64,000 bases of DNA from Methylothermaceae bacteria B42 (GCA_001566965.1 LSNW01000011.1:1-64000); one strand, 5' to 3'. Positions 17,134-26,446 are shown, counted from the stretch's first letter. Program-made: numbers and translations. Notes: generated by a model not told the origin, from the letters alone.

Positions 17134-20100
17134 ATGGATTCAGCCATTCATAAACAGAATTTTCCTTCGCTTTCTATTCTGTCACCGCCGTCCCCCGGCA
17201 AACCGCAAGCCGTTTTCGGTTGGAGCGGCTTGCACGGCGCCGCTAGTGCCTTGGCAATCGCCCGGGCGATTGAGCAAGATTCCCGGTTGTTTATGGTGGT
17301 CACAGCCGATAGCCATAGCGCCCAACAATTGGAGCAGGAAATCCGTTTTTTCCTGGATAAAACCATTCCCGTGCTCCATTTTCCCGACTGGGAAACCTTG
17401 CCCTATGACGTTTTTTCTCCGTTGCCGGAAATCATTTCCCAGCGCCTCAAAACCCTGGCCCGTTTGCCGCGGACCCATCAGGGTGTGCTGATTACTACCG
17501 TCGCCACCTTGATGCAGAGACTGGCGCCGGTGGACCATATATTGTCCCAAACCCTGAGCCTCAAGGTGGGCGATCAGTTAAATCTTGAGTCCATTCGCCA
17601 GCAATTGGAACAAGTGGGTTATCAGTGCGTGCCGCAAGTCCAGCAACATGGGGAATTCGCGGTGCGGGGCGCGATTTTGGACCTGTTTCCCATGGCCAGT
17701 GACATTCCCTTGCGGATTGAATTATTCGATGACGAAATCGAGTCCATTCGTACCTTTGACCCGGAAACCCAGCGGTCCATTGACAAAATTGATGCCATTG
17801 AGCTCTATCCCGCGCGGGAATTCCCCATGGATGACCAAAGCATCAAGCGCTTCCGCCGGGCTTTTCGCAATGCTTTCCCGGATCTGCCTTCGCAAAATGC
17901 TTTGTATCAAGATGTCAGCCGCGGATTCCTGCCGGGGGGGATCGAGTCTTATCTACCGCTGTTTCTGGAAAAAACCGATACCCTCTTCGACTACCTCCCC
18001 GATCAGGCCACCCTCATTGTCAATCACGATGAAAGCGTTATCCAGGCGTTTTACGATGAAGTTGAGGACCGCTATAGTTTGCGCAAAGGGGATCTGGAGC
18101 GCCCGCCCTTGCCACCGCAAACTTTGTATCTGTCGCCTCGGGAATTTACAGAAAAGCAACGGCTTTATCCCCGGATTCTATTGAATATTCCTGGGGAGAA
18201 GGCACAGGCCTTCGACTTTGCCACCCAGACGTTACCCGATATCAGCCTTAAACCCCATAAGAAATCGCCAGCCCAGGCACTTTTGGATTTTGTTGACCAA
18301 AATCCCGGTCCCGTTTTGTTCACCGCCGAAGGCCCCGGGCGCCGTGAAGTTCTCATGGAGACGCTGGGAAAACACGATATCAAACCAAAAATAGTAGAGA
18401 GCTGGTCGGAATTTATGCAAGACCAGCCAGCCCTGGGGCTTACCATGGCGCCTCTGGAAGAGGGGTTATGGATCCAGGAGCCAGCGCTGGCGGTGATTCC
18501 CGAAAGCCGTATTTTTGGTGAAAAAGTCCGGCAAAAACGTAGGCGCCGCGAATCGGTGCGGGATATGGAAAGCCTGCTGGCGGACTTGAGCGAAATGACC
18601 ATCGGCGCGCCGGTTGTCCATCGCGATCATGGCGTCGGCCGTTATTTGGGGATGCAGCGTCTGGAAGTGGGCGGGGTGGAAACGGAATTCCTCACCCTGG
18701 AATACGCCAATCAGGACAAACTGTACGTCCCGGTTTCATCGCTTCATCTGATTAGCCGCTACAGCGGCGCGGAGCCGGAAACCGCCCCTTTGCACAAACT
18801 GGGGGGGGAGCAGTGGAAGAAAGCCAAGCGCAAAGCCCAGGAACGGGTGCGGGATGTGGCGGCGGAATTGTTGGAAATCCACGCCAAGCGCGCCGCCAAA
18901 AAGGGGCAGCAATTTACCTTGGACAGTGAAACTTACGAAGCTTTTGCCGCTGCCTTTCCGTTTGAGGAAACCCCGGACCAAGCCACGGCAATCGAAGCGG
19001 TCATCCAGGATATGCAAGCTCCCCAGCCCATGGACCGGGTGGTGTGTGGCGATGTGGGCTTCGGCAAAACCGAAGTGGCCATGCGCGCGGCCTTTGTCGC
19101 TGTGCATAACAGCAAACAAGTGGCGGTGCTGGTCCCCACTACCTTATTGGCCCAGCAGCACTATCAAAACTTTCTCGACCGCTTTGCCGATTGGCCGGTT
19201 CGGGTGGAAGTGCTGTCGCGCTTCGTCTCGCCGAAAAAGCAAAAACATGTATTGGCCGATGTGGCCGAGGGCAAGGTGGATATTCTCATCGGTACTCATA
19301 AACTGATTCAAAAAAGCGTTCAATACATAAACCTTGGCCTGGTGATTATTGACGAGGAGCACCGGTTTGGCGTCCGCCAGAAAGAGCACTTCAAAAAACT
19401 GCGCAGCGAGGTGGATCTTTTAACCCTGACCGCCACCCCCATTCCCCGTACTCTGAATATGTCATTATCCGGGCTGCGGGATATTTCCATCATTGCCAGT
19501 CCTCCGGAAGGGCGCCACCCCATCCAGACATTCATTACCGAATGGGTGGATTCCCTGGTTCAAGAAGCCATGCTGCGGGAGATCAAACGGGGCGGCCAAG
19601 TGTACTTCGTCCACAACAAGATCGAAACCATGGCGCGCATGGCGGAAGAAATCCAGCGCCTGGTGCCGGAAACCCGGGTGCGCACCGCTCACGGGCAGAT
19701 GCCGGAGCGGGAACTGGAACAAATCATGCTGGATTTTTACCACCAGCGTTTCAACGTCTTGCTTTGCACCACCATCATCGAAAGCGGCATCGACGTGCCC
19801 AGCGCCAACACGATTCTTATCAACCGCGCCGATTTGTTCGGGTTGGCTCAACTGCACCAATTGCGCGGGCGGGTGGGCCGTTCCCATCATCGCGCTTATG
19901 CTTATTTAATTACACCGCCAAAAAAACTCATGACCAAAGACGCAGTTAAACGGTTGGAAGCCATCGAAGCTTCCGGTGAGCTGGGGGCGGGTTTCATGAT
20001 TTCTTCCCACGATCTGGAAATCCGAGGCGCCGGCGAATTGCTGGGTGATGAACAGAGTGGTCAAATCCAGGAAATCGGTTTCAACCTCTATGCGGAATTG

Positions 20101-20601
20101 TTGGAAAGGGCGGTGGCCGCCCTCAAGGAAGGCAAGGAACTGAATTTCGAGGCCCCGGATTCCGGCACGGAAATCGATCTGAAACTGCCGGCTTTGATTC
20201 CCGATGATTATCTGCCCGATGTCCATACCCGGTTGGTGTTGTACAAACGCATCGCCAACGCCGAAAACCACCAGGCGTTAGAAGATTTGCACGTGGAAAT
20301 GATTGACCGCTTCGGCCTGCTTCCCCAGCCCACCAAAAATCTGTTCGAGCTGGCGGAAATCAGAATCAAGGCCGAGCGCCTGGGAATCCAGAAAATTGAT
20401 GCTGGGGAACAAGGGGGCAGAATACTCTTCGAACCGGATCCTAAAATCCAGGTGGAAAAGCTAATTCAGTTAGTGCAAAGCCAACCTGATATTTATCAAC
20501 TGGCCGGGCCGGAAAAACTCAGTTTCAAAACACCGTTGGAGAAACCCGAGCAGCGGCTGGAATTTGTCAACCGCTTGTTGGAAGCCCTGACGCCATTTTG
20601 A
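17134..20601 (+). CDS. mfd: Transcription-repair coupling factor Mfd
   Basis: Removes RNA polymerase stalled at DNA lesions and recruits UvrA. The 1155 residues show the full domain order: an N-terminal UvrB-homology region, the CarD-like polymerase-interaction domain (VHRDHGVGRYLGMQRLEVGG near residue 495), the RecG-type helicase with Walker A GDVGFGKTE near 637 and DEEH, and the C-terminal TRCF autoinhibitory domain. It is followed by REP-like repeats and a CsiV-like gene, a neighbourhood shared with other gammaproteobacteria. Confidence 0.98.
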   Translation: MDSAIHKQNFPSLSILSPPSPGKPQAVFGWSGLHGAASALAIARAIEQDSRLFMVVTADSHSAQQLEQEIRFFLDKTIPVLHFPDWETLPYDVFSPLPEIISQRLKTLARLPRTHQGVLITTVATLMQRLAPVDHILSQTLSLKVGDQLNLESIRQQLEQVGYQCVPQVQQHGEFAVRGAILDLFPMASDIPLRIELFDDEIESIRTFDPETQRSIDKIDAIELYPAREFPMDDQSIKRFRRAFRNAFPDLPSQNALYQDVSRGFLPGGIESYLPLFLEKTDTLFDYLPDQATLIVNHDESVIQAFYDEVEDRYSLRKGDLERPPLPPQTLYLSPREFTEKQRLYPRILLNIPGEKAQAFDFATQTLPDISLKPHKKSPAQALLDFVDQNPGPVLFTAEGPGRREVLMETLGKHDIKPKIVESWSEFMQDQPALGLTMAPLEEGLWIQEPALAVIPESRIFGEKVRQKRRRRESVRDMESLLADLSEMTIGAPVVHRDHGVGRYLGMQRLEVGGVETEFLTLEYANQDKLYVPVSSLHLISRYSGAEPETAPLHKLGGEQWKKAKRKAQERVRDVAAELLEIHAKRAAKKGQQFTLDSETYEAFAAAFPFEETPDQATAIEAVIQDMQAPQPMDRVVCGDVGFGKTEVAMRAAFVAVHNSKQVAVLVPTTLLAQQHYQNFLDRFADWPVRVEVLSRFVSPKKQKHVLADVAEGKVDILIGTHKLIQKSVQYINLGLVIIDEEHRFGVRQKEHFKKLRSEVDLLTLTATPIPRTLNMSLSGLRDISIIASPPEGRHPIQTFITEWVDSLVQEAMLREIKRGGQVYFVHNKIETMARMAEEIQRLVPETRVRTAHGQMPERELEQIMLDFYHQRFNVLLCTTIIESGIDVPSANTILINRADLFGLAQLHQLRGRVGRSHHRAYAYLITPPKKLMTKDAVKRLEAIEASGELGAGFMISSHDLEIRGAGELLGDEQSGQIQEIGFNLYAELLERAVAALKEGKELNFEAPDSGTEIDLKLPALIPDDYLPDVHTRLVLYKRIANAENHQALEDLHVEMIDRFGLLPQPTKNLFELAEIRIKAERLGIQKIDAGEQGGRILFEPDPKIQVEKLIQLVQSQPDIYQLAGPEKLSFKTPLEKPEQRLEFVNRLLEALTPF

Positions 20602-20703
20602 TGTCCAGCCGATCGCATGAGTTGGGTACCACATCCGGCAGGTTGTGAGTTTCCACGGGGTTGGCTGGATGCCGGGCGCCACTTTTTGACTCTGGAATGA
20701 CCG

Positions 20704-20766
20704 TTTGCGTCATTCCCGTGAAACCGGGAATCCAGCAGCAAGGGCGCTGTAAATCCACGTCAGGGT
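20704..20766 (+). repeat. REP-like repeat, copy 1 of a tandem pair
   Basis: Begins TTTGCGTCATTCCCGTGAAA, then an inverted CCGGGAATCCAGC, then AGGGCGCTGTAAATCC. The same unit recurs 122 bp downstream. The core CATTCCCG...CGGGAAT is palindromic and matches the copies at 10.9 kb. Confidence 0.8.
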
Positions 20767-20825
20767 TGGATCATGCGGTTGCGCTGGATGCTTCGGTTGC
20801 CCCTTTGTGTCTCCGGAGCGGCTGG

Positions 20826-20891
20826 TTTGCGTCATTCCCGCGAAAGCGGGAGTCCAGCATGCATGAGGGCGCTGCAAACCCGCTTCAAGGT
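20826..20891 (+). repeat. REP-like repeat, copy 2 of a tandem pair
   Basis: Same unit as 20704-20766: TTTGCGTCATTCCCGCGAAA with inverted GCGGGAGTCCAGC, followed by AGGGCGCTGCAAACCCGC. The two copies match through the palindrome and about 30 bp beyond, showing a longer repeat than the palindrome alone. Confidence 0.8.
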
Positions 20892-20976
20892 GCACGCGAT
20901 TGCCTTGGTATGTCCCTGACCAAAGGAAACTGATAAGCTATAAAGCTATTTTTATTGAATATAAGGTAATAGCCTC

Positions 20977-21366
20977 ATGAGCGAACAAGCTTCCACCATG
21001 AACCCGGATAACCTTTACCGGGAAGAAACCATTACCGACCGCCAGGTTGGCGCCATCAAACATTTAATCCCTATCACCATTGAAGGGGCCCCTGATCCCG
21101 GACGCAAGGAGTTATTTATTGGCCAGGCCACCCTGATGACGCCAGTAGGCACCCTGCCATTGAGTTTCGAGATTCCCGCCGACTCCCTGCGCGAGGCGGT
21201 GGAAAAATATGCTGAAGAAGCTGAAAAAAGTGTCAAGGAAACTATGGAAGAGCTGCGGCGCATGCAGCAAGAGCAAGCCAGTTCCTTGGTGATTCCTAAA
21301 GGCGGCGTGCCAGGGGGAGATATTCCCGGTGGCGGCATGCCGGGCGGTGGCATCAAACTGCCTTGA
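20977..21366 (+). CDS. Hypothetical protein with Gly/Pro-rich tail
   Basis: A 129-residue cytoplasmic protein of unknown function, with no signal peptide. Residues 25-75 look like a beta-rich domain (RQVGAIKHLIPITIEG; TPVGTLPLSFEIPAD). A charged helix follows at 68-100 (AVEKYAEEAEKSVKETMEELRRM), then a low-complexity tail built on GG-x-PGG units (107-125) ending in IKLP. The tail could be a flexible interaction segment. It lies between mfd and csiV on the same strand. Confidence 0.75.
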   Translation: MSEQASTMNPDNLYREETITDRQVGAIKHLIPITIEGAPDPGRKELFIGQATLMTPVGTLPLSFEIPADSLREAVEKYAEEAEKSVKETMEELRRMQQEQASSLVIPKGGVPGGDIPGGGMPGGGIKLP

Positions 21367-21418
21367 TTTTGATTGACCATTCAAGCGGCAATACCCTTAC
21401 ACATAATTTGACAGCTCA

Positions 21419-21961
21419 ATGATTCACCTGTTCGATACGAAAAGGCCGGCGGTTCTGGGAATCTTGTTTTTTCTCCTGCTGGGAGCTGCTGTTGCCGCGC
21501 CCGAACCTGTTCGCTGGTATAAAGTATCGGTGCTGGTATTCTCCCAACCTATCAACACCGATGAGGATTTGACCCAGCAGCCTGATTTCTCCCGTCCGGC
21601 CAATTTAAAAAAGCCCGACCTTTTGCCAGCGGAAGAATCCGATCTTATTGAATCGTACCACCGCTTGAAACAATCCCGCCGGTTTCGGCCATTGCTGCAC
21701 CAAGCCTGGATTCAGCCGGCCCTCGCCAACCGCATCAATGCCCCTTATTTGGTGACGAATCACCATGATGTGGAAGGCGTGATTCGTCTGCAGCGGGGGC
21801 AATATCTTTATGTCATTGCCGATATGGAATACCGTGCTCCCGATGGTATCCATCGCTTGCGGGAAAAACGCCGCGTTCTCCTTAATGAAACCCATTATTT
21901 CGATCATCCTGCGTTTGGGGTATTGATTCGGGTGTCTCCTGTCGAATCAGCGCAAAACTAA
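21419..21961 (+). CDS. CsiV-like periplasmic protein
   Basis: A 180-residue protein with a signal peptide (hydrophobic 12-26, cleavage near AAVAAP). The C-terminal half carries the pattern of the CsiV family found beside mfd: VRWYKVSVLVFSQ at the start, GVIRLQRGQYLYVIADMEYR, then REKRRVLLNETHYFDHPAFGVLIRVSPV. CsiV was described in Vibrio as a periplasmic partner needed for growth with D-amino acids, acting with LpoA. Position and motifs agree. Its stop codon overlaps the stop of the convergent MTIP phosphorylase gene, leaving no room for a terminator. Confidence 0.75.
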   Translation: MIHLFDTKRPAVLGILFFLLLGAAVAAPEPVRWYKVSVLVFSQPINTDEDLTQQPDFSRPANLKKPDLLPAEESDLIESYHRLKQSRRFRPLLHQAWIQPALANRINAPYLVTNHHDVEGVIRLQRGQYLYVIADMEYRAPDGIHRLREKRRVLLNETHYFDHPAFGVLIRVSPVESAQN

Positions 21962-22695
21962 GCGGCCTTACAAAAAGCTTTCAGCAACTTTTTGACTTGC
22001 GCCATGCCCGCCTGCAAATACAGCTCGATTTCATCCATAGAGACCACCCCCTCTGACTTGCCTGCCGCCCAGTTCACAACCACTGCCAGGCAGGCGTATT
22101 CCAGTTCCATTTCCCGGGCCAAGGCGGCTTCTGGCATACCCGTCATGCCAACGATATCGCAGCCGTCCCGTTCCATGCGCAGGATTTCCGCGGCGGTTTC
22201 CAGGCGCGGCCCCTGGGTGCAGCCGTAACAACCTCCGGCAATCAATTCGATAGGATGCTTTTCCCCTGCCGCCAAAATCTGTTGTCTAAGAGGCTCGCTG
22301 TAGGGATGGGTAAAATCGATATGAGTTACGGGACTGTCGTCGCTCTCGAAAAAAGTATGGGGGCGGTTGTAGGTGTAATCGATAATTTGATCAGGCACCA
22401 CCAAGCGTTGGGGCGCCATTTTGGGCGTGATTCCACCAACGGCGGCCACCGCAATAACGTGAGTGACGCCCTGTTGTTTTAAAGCGGCGATATTGGCGCG
22501 GTAATTGATCCGATGCGGGGGGAGGGTATGGGAGAGCCCGTGGCGGGCAAGGAAGATCAAATCCACCGATTCAAGACGGCCGAAAAGCAAGGGAGCGGAA
22601 GGTTCGCCAAAAGGGGTGGAGATCTTTACTTCCCGTACATGGGTCAGGCCTTCCAGCCGGTAAAGGCCAGAGCCGCCGATAATGGCCAGTTTCAT
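21958..22695 (-). CDS. S-methyl-5'-thioinosine / methylthioadenosine phosphorylase
   Basis: A 245-residue member of the MTAP/PNP family, which splits methylthio-nucleosides from polyamine synthesis into base and 5-methylthioribose-1-phosphate. It has the N-terminal IIGGSGLY loop, the phosphate-binding RHG, and the MTGMPEA signature near the base site. The short length and the GGITP segment resemble the Pseudomonas-type methylthioinosine phosphorylase more than true MTAP (inference). The ATG at 22695 has AAGGA upstream and overlaps the hpt stop by four bases. It fits with aguAB-based polyamine synthesis elsewhere in the window. Confidence 0.85.
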   Translation of the reverse strand: MKLAIIGGSGLYRLEGLTHVREVKISTPFGEPSAPLLFGRLESVDLIFLARHGLSHTLPPHRINYRANIAALKQQGVTHVIAVAAVGGITPKMAPQRLVVPDQIIDYTYNRPHTFFESDDSPVTHIDFTHPYSEPLRQQILAAGEKHPIELIAGGCYGCTQGPRLETAAEILRMERDGCDIVGMTGMPEAALAREMELEYACLAVVVNWAAGKSEGVVSMDEIELYLQAGMAQVKKLLKAFCKAA

Positions 22696-23243
22696 GACGT
22701 ATCCTTGCATGCGAATATACCCGGGGCGTTACGCAGGTAACCTTTGTAATCCATGCCGTAGCCGAAGATGTAACGGTTGGGCGCGGTCAGGCCGACGAAA
22801 TCAGCGCGACAGGGTTTGGGTTGGGGCAGTTGTTTGTCCACCAGCACGGCAATCTTCACGGACAGAGCGCCTTCCTCCCGGCAGAACGTTTGAATGGCCG
22901 CCAGGGTGATGCCTTCGTCCAACACATCGTCCAGCAGCAACACGTGACGGCCTTTTAAAGGAATGCTGGGTTTTTGCAGCCACCGCAATTGGCTGCCGTG
23001 GGTTTTACCCCGGTAGCGGCTGGCGTGTACCGTATCCAATTCCAATAAAAAGGGAAGTTGGGGTAAAAGTTTGCCAGTGACGATAATGCCGCCGTTCAAA
23101 ACACACAATAATACCGGGTTGGCTTCGGCCAGATCCCTGGTGATTGTGTCTGCAAGGCGGGTGATGGCTTGCTCGACTTCGTCCGGGGTATACAAGCGGT
23201 CAGCATTGACGCGGACCTTTGCTATTTCCCGCAGATCAACCAT
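22692..23243 (-). CDS. hpt: Hypoxanthine-guanine phosphoribosyltransferase
   Basis: Salvages hypoxanthine or guanine with PRPP. The product has 183 residues from the ATG at 23243. The PRPP loop VLLLDDVLDEGITL and the YIFGYGMDYKGYLRN purine-binding end are clear. The start overlaps the upstream gene by eight bases; the longer frame from 23300 would run through that gene. It lies directly before the thioinosine phosphorylase, which would release hypoxanthine as its substrate, a neat metabolic link. Confidence 0.92.
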   Translation of the reverse strand: MVDLREIAKVRVNADRLYTPDEVEQAITRLADTITRDLAEANPVLLCVLNGGIIVTGKLLPQLPFLLELDTVHASRYRGKTHGSQLRWLQKPSIPLKGRHVLLLDDVLDEGITLAAIQTFCREEGALSVKIAVLVDKQLPQPKPCRADFVGLTAPNRYIFGYGMDYKGYLRNAPGIFACKDTS

Positions 23244-23631
23244 CTGCTGTCCTGTCTTTTTTCGCCAATTCCAGTTCCAAGGCTTCGATGCGGTTTTCAA
23301 GGCTTTCGATCAAGGTTAACAAGGCGCCAATCAGAATACCTGTCCACACGCCAATGGAAAGAAAGCCCGCTTCCTCGAGAAACAGATCGTTCATATGGGC
23401 CAAATCCAGTCCCGCAAACACCAGGATTTGAACGATGAAAATACCACCGATCACCTTGGCTCTTTGAAGAAGGGGGGCTTTGTGACAGAGGAACCAAGAC
23501 AGGCCGATCCCTACCCAGGTGCCGAAATAAAGGGCGATGGTGATTTTTTCAAACTTAAACGCGCCGAAAAACACTATTAATACTAGATGGGCGCCTAAAA
23601 TGGACCATAGGACTTTTTTTATCGTGGACAT
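23236..23631 (-). CDS. Small integral membrane protein of unknown function
   Basis: A 131-residue protein with four hydrophobic segments (about 8-26, 31-49, 60-78, 88-108) and a charged C-terminal helix rich in Glu and Leu (ESLENRIEALELELAKK) likely to form a coiled coil in the cytoplasm. No family is recognised. It sits between nagZ and hpt in the same operon, with short gaps. Confidence 0.75.
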   Translation of the reverse strand: MSTIKKVLWSILGAHLVLIVFFGAFKFEKITIALYFGTWVGIGLSWFLCHKAPLLQRAKVIGGIFIVQILVFAGLDLAHMNDLFLEEAGFLSIGVWTGILIGALLTLIESLENRIEALELELAKKDRTADG

Positions 23632-23675
23632 GTATTGTTTTCTCCAAAAACTTATTATTTTAAGGAAATGCCGAA

Positions 23676-24698
23676 TCAGATTTTCCTTAACAGGGATTTT
23701 ATATGATTTCGGGCAGCAGCCCGGTCACTTTCAGAAGAAATTGCCTGTTTGGCTCGAAGCCGGCTCAAACGGTGTCGTTGCTCGGGCGTTTGCCGCCACT
23801 TGACAATGTCGAGCAAGGCAACGCTCTCACCAGGACAATTACAGGCCAGCAGCATATCACATCCAGCGGCCAATGCCGCCTCCGCCCTGGCCAGAAGATC
23901 CCCCACGCAAGCCGCGCCTGCCATGGCCAAATCGTCACTGAAAATGGCGCCCTCAAAAGCCATCTGGCAACGTAAAATGTCTTGCAGCCAGCGAGGTGAA
24001 AATCCGGCAGGCAACGAATCCACGGCGGGATAAACCACATGGGCGCACATGATCGCTTCCAACCCGGATTGAATCAACCGGCGGAAGGGAAGCAAGTCCC
24101 AATTTTCGAGGTGTTGTAAGGGACGATCATCTACGGGCAAAGCTGTGTGGGAATCAGCCGCCACCCCCCCGTGGCCTGGAAAATGCTTGCCTACCGCTGC
24201 CATTCCCGCTTGGCGCATGCCATCGGCGAAAGCTTTTGCCAGTTCCGCCACCGTTTCCGGGTCATCGGCAAACGCCCGGTCGCCAATCACTTCGCTGATG
24301 CCGCTGTCCACATCCAGTATCGGCGCAAAGCTTAAATCCACATCCACCTGGCGCAATTCCGCCGCCATTAAAAAACCGGCGGCTTTGGCTGCGTCGAGCC
24401 CTGATTTTGGGTCGTTTGAATACAGCTCGCCAAAGCGCGCCGCTGACGGCAGGGGGGTGAACCCTTCCCGGAAGCGCTGCACCCGTCCGCCTTCCTGATC
24501 GACGGCAATTAACAAAGGTTTTTTGGCGGCTTTTCGGACTTGGGCTATCAATGCCTGCACCTGATGGGGAGACTCGTAATTGCGGGAAAACAAAATGATC
24601 CCGCCAACCCCGGGATGGGATAGCCATTCCCGTTCTTCCGCTAATAATTCGGGGCCTTCCAAGTCCAACATGAAAGGCCCCATGAAATCATCCGGCAT
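23676..24698 (-). CDS. nagZ: Beta-N-acetylhexosaminidase NagZ
   Basis: A GH3 enzyme that removes GlcNAc from anhydromuropeptides during peptidoglycan recycling in the cytoplasm. The 340 residues have the substrate-binding [12 protein letters not shown], the catalytic loop [14 protein letters not shown] (residues 171-184) and the nucleophile Asp in SDDLAMAG near 255. It is the first gene of the nagZ - membrane protein - hpt - MTIP operon, with a gap of 44 bp to the next gene. Confidence 0.95.
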   Translation of the reverse strand: MPDDFMGPFMLDLEGPELLAEEREWLSHPGVGGIILFSRNYESPHQVQALIAQVRKAAKKPLLIAVDQEGGRVQRFREGFTPLPSAARFGELYSNDPKSGLDAAKAAGFLMAAELRQVDVDLSFAPILDVDSGISEVIGDRAFADDPETVAELAKAFADGMRQAGMAAVGKHFPGHGGVAADSHTALPVDDRPLQHLENWDLLPFRRLIQSGLEAIMCAHVVYPAVDSLPAGFSPRWLQDILRCQMAFEGAIFSDDLAMAGAACVGDLLARAEAALAAGCDMLLACNCPGESVALLDIVKWRQTPEQRHRLSRLRAKQAISSESDRAAARNHIKSLLRKI

Positions 24699-24725
24699 GA
24701 GAATAAACCTGTTTGAAAAACAGGA

Positions 24726-26264
24726 TTATACCGTGTTCTGCGGGTGATTCTTGAGTAGCTTTTGGGCTATTGATGTCAGCCGGTGCTTTAATTCCCCGGT
24801 GAATGCCCTGGGTGGTGGAATTGCAGTCAGCCTCAGTATTTCCAAGCCCATGAAGGGATAAATTCGTGGATTAATCCTGTCCCATATCCGCTTTGTTTCA
24901 TTTTTATAAACTACCAGCGCTGTTTGGGTGATTGAAGTAACCGTGGGGTCTCGGGCATTCATCGCCGCGAAAAACCAAACTTGCCCCAGCAACTTTCCCA
25001 ATTCAAAGGCAGGATCGCCAATACCGCCGCAGCGTTCAAAATCTATTATTCCCACTGTTTCGGAATTTACCCGAATATTTTTTGGGCACAGGTCGAGATG
25101 GAAAAAGCCATTGCTGGCTGAGGCCAGGCTTTCTTGATGCAGTATTTCCAGCCTTGATTTAATCCGTTCCGGGAACGGAAGTGAGCGTAATGATTCAGCC
25201 CACAGCTTCAGTTGGAGCCGCCAATGGAAACAGTCAGCTTCATCACTCCCCCAAAATGCGGGGACAGAGTCTGCAGTATGACAACGGCCAAGAAAAGCCG
25301 CTGCCTGTGCTATCGCTTTTTTGCTGAAGCAGCCTTGTTCGAGCTGGTATTGTAACGTATTCCCCAGCGGGCAAACATCGCTTAAAACCAGGGTTCGAGT
25401 GGGATTATGAAAATGGATGACTTTGGGCCGTTCGATATTCACCCACGGTTGTCTTGCCAACCATTTTAGGGCTTTTTTTTCCGCGTAGACGCGCTTTCTC
25501 GGTTTCAGGCCCTTGGGGTCATCCCAACGGGCGGCTTTGGGGGTATCGTGGGCGGTTTTGATATAGCATTGCCGGCCGTTTTTTAATCGCACGCGCATGA
25601 CTTCATCGGTTTTGCCGGGTTTGGCACTGTCTATGGAGACGATTTCCCCCAGGGCGTTTTTTTTGAAAATCGTCACAATCCTTTGCCGGGCCAGTTCTCC
25701 CATGGGCTGCATGGCATTGCGGCAGATTTGCCAGACTTGGCGGCGTTGATGGTCGGATAAATGCTTGGGAAGCGCCGCCATGAAAGCTAGCCGGCCCGGT
25801 TCGCCAAGGGGTAGATGGGCCCGGACCCCGGTCGCGCCTCCCGCCAGTGGCGGCGATTGAGAAGGGATAATTTCCGCCGGGATGCCAAACCGGTTGGATA
25901 ACGCGCGGACTTTTTTGAAGCGGCCCCCATCCTCGCCCAGTTCATTTTCGCCGGCGCAGAAGATTAATTGGGTGTTGGCATTAACTCTTTCAAAATAGGA
26001 CAGCGCCTGCTTGACCGCACTTTGCGGCGCCAATTCCACCCGCGCCTTGGGCATGCCTTGCAGATAGAGGGACCAGATTTTCAAGGCAACTTCCGGCGCC
26101 AGGGCGAAATTCGTTCCGGGGACCTGACGGTTACGGTTGGTGATAATGATCACCACTTCATCCACATCAGGCCGTTGCGCCAGAGATTTCACCGCTTCGA
26201 AATGGGCCCGGTGCGGTGGGCGGAAAGCGCCGGGAAACAGAGCGATGCAGTAGGGGCGGTCCAT
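24726..26264 (-). CDS. Nucleotidyltransferase fused to APH-type kinase
   Basis: A 512-residue two-domain protein. Residues 1-165 form a cytidylyltransferase/NMNAT-like domain with the nucleotide motif GAFRPPHRAH (12-21). Residues about 200-500 form an aminoglycoside-phosphotransferase fold with the catalytic loop H389-L-D391...N396 and the metal-binding Asp408 (IIDFERCGG). Together these could phosphorylate and nucleotide-activate a sugar or polyol for polysaccharide synthesis (inference). The start at 26264 gives the usual beta-strand start; the longer frame upstream reads out of frame through a PIN-domain remnant. It is the last gene of the minus-strand polysaccharide locus. Confidence 0.8.
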   Translation of the reverse strand: MDRPYCIALFPGAFRPPHRAHFEAVKSLAQRPDVDEVVIIITNRNRQVPGTNFALAPEVALKIWSLYLQGMPKARVELAPQSAVKQALSYFERVNANTQLIFCAGENELGEDGGRFKKVRALSNRFGIPAEIIPSQSPPLAGGATGVRAHLPLGEPGRLAFMAALPKHLSDHQRRQVWQICRNAMQPMGELARQRIVTIFKKNALGEIVSIDSAKPGKTDEVMRVRLKNGRQCYIKTAHDTPKAARWDDPKGLKPRKRVYAEKKALKWLARQPWVNIERPKVIHFHNPTRTLVLSDVCPLGNTLQYQLEQGCFSKKAIAQAAAFLGRCHTADSVPAFWGSDEADCFHWRLQLKLWAESLRSLPFPERIKSRLEILHQESLASASNGFFHLDLCPKNIRVNSETVGIIDFERCGGIGDPAFELGKLLGQVWFFAAMNARDPTVTSITQTALVVYKNETKRIWDRINPRIYPFMGLEILRLTAIPPPRAFTGELKHRLTSIAQKLLKNHPQNTV

Positions 26265-26284
26265 GATGGAAGTGAAATGATTGC

Positions 26285-26440
26285 CTATTCCCAATAGGCA
26301 TGGGGGTAATGTTGATGAATTACGGAATCCTTGGTAATCAAGGGGGCTTGCAGTAAAGCTGCCTGGGCCACGATGAGCCGATCGAAAGGATCCCTGGTCC
26401 AGGATTGCAGAGTTTTTGCCCACCCAAACCAATTTTGCAT
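26285..26440 (-). pseudogene. Truncated PIN-domain (VapC-type) toxin remnant
   Basis: This 51-codon frame (ATG 26440 to TAG 26285) encodes the C-terminal third of a PIN-domain ribonuclease: WTRDPFDRLIVAQA, then APLITKDSVIHQHYPH and a final AYWE. Full PIN toxins are about 130 residues with four acidic residues; only the last two acidic positions (Asp in RDPFD and KDS) are here, and no antitoxin gene is adjacent. It is trapped between two polysaccharide genes, so it is a decayed toxin-antitoxin locus. Confidence 0.8.
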
Positions 26441-26446
26441 CGGTAA

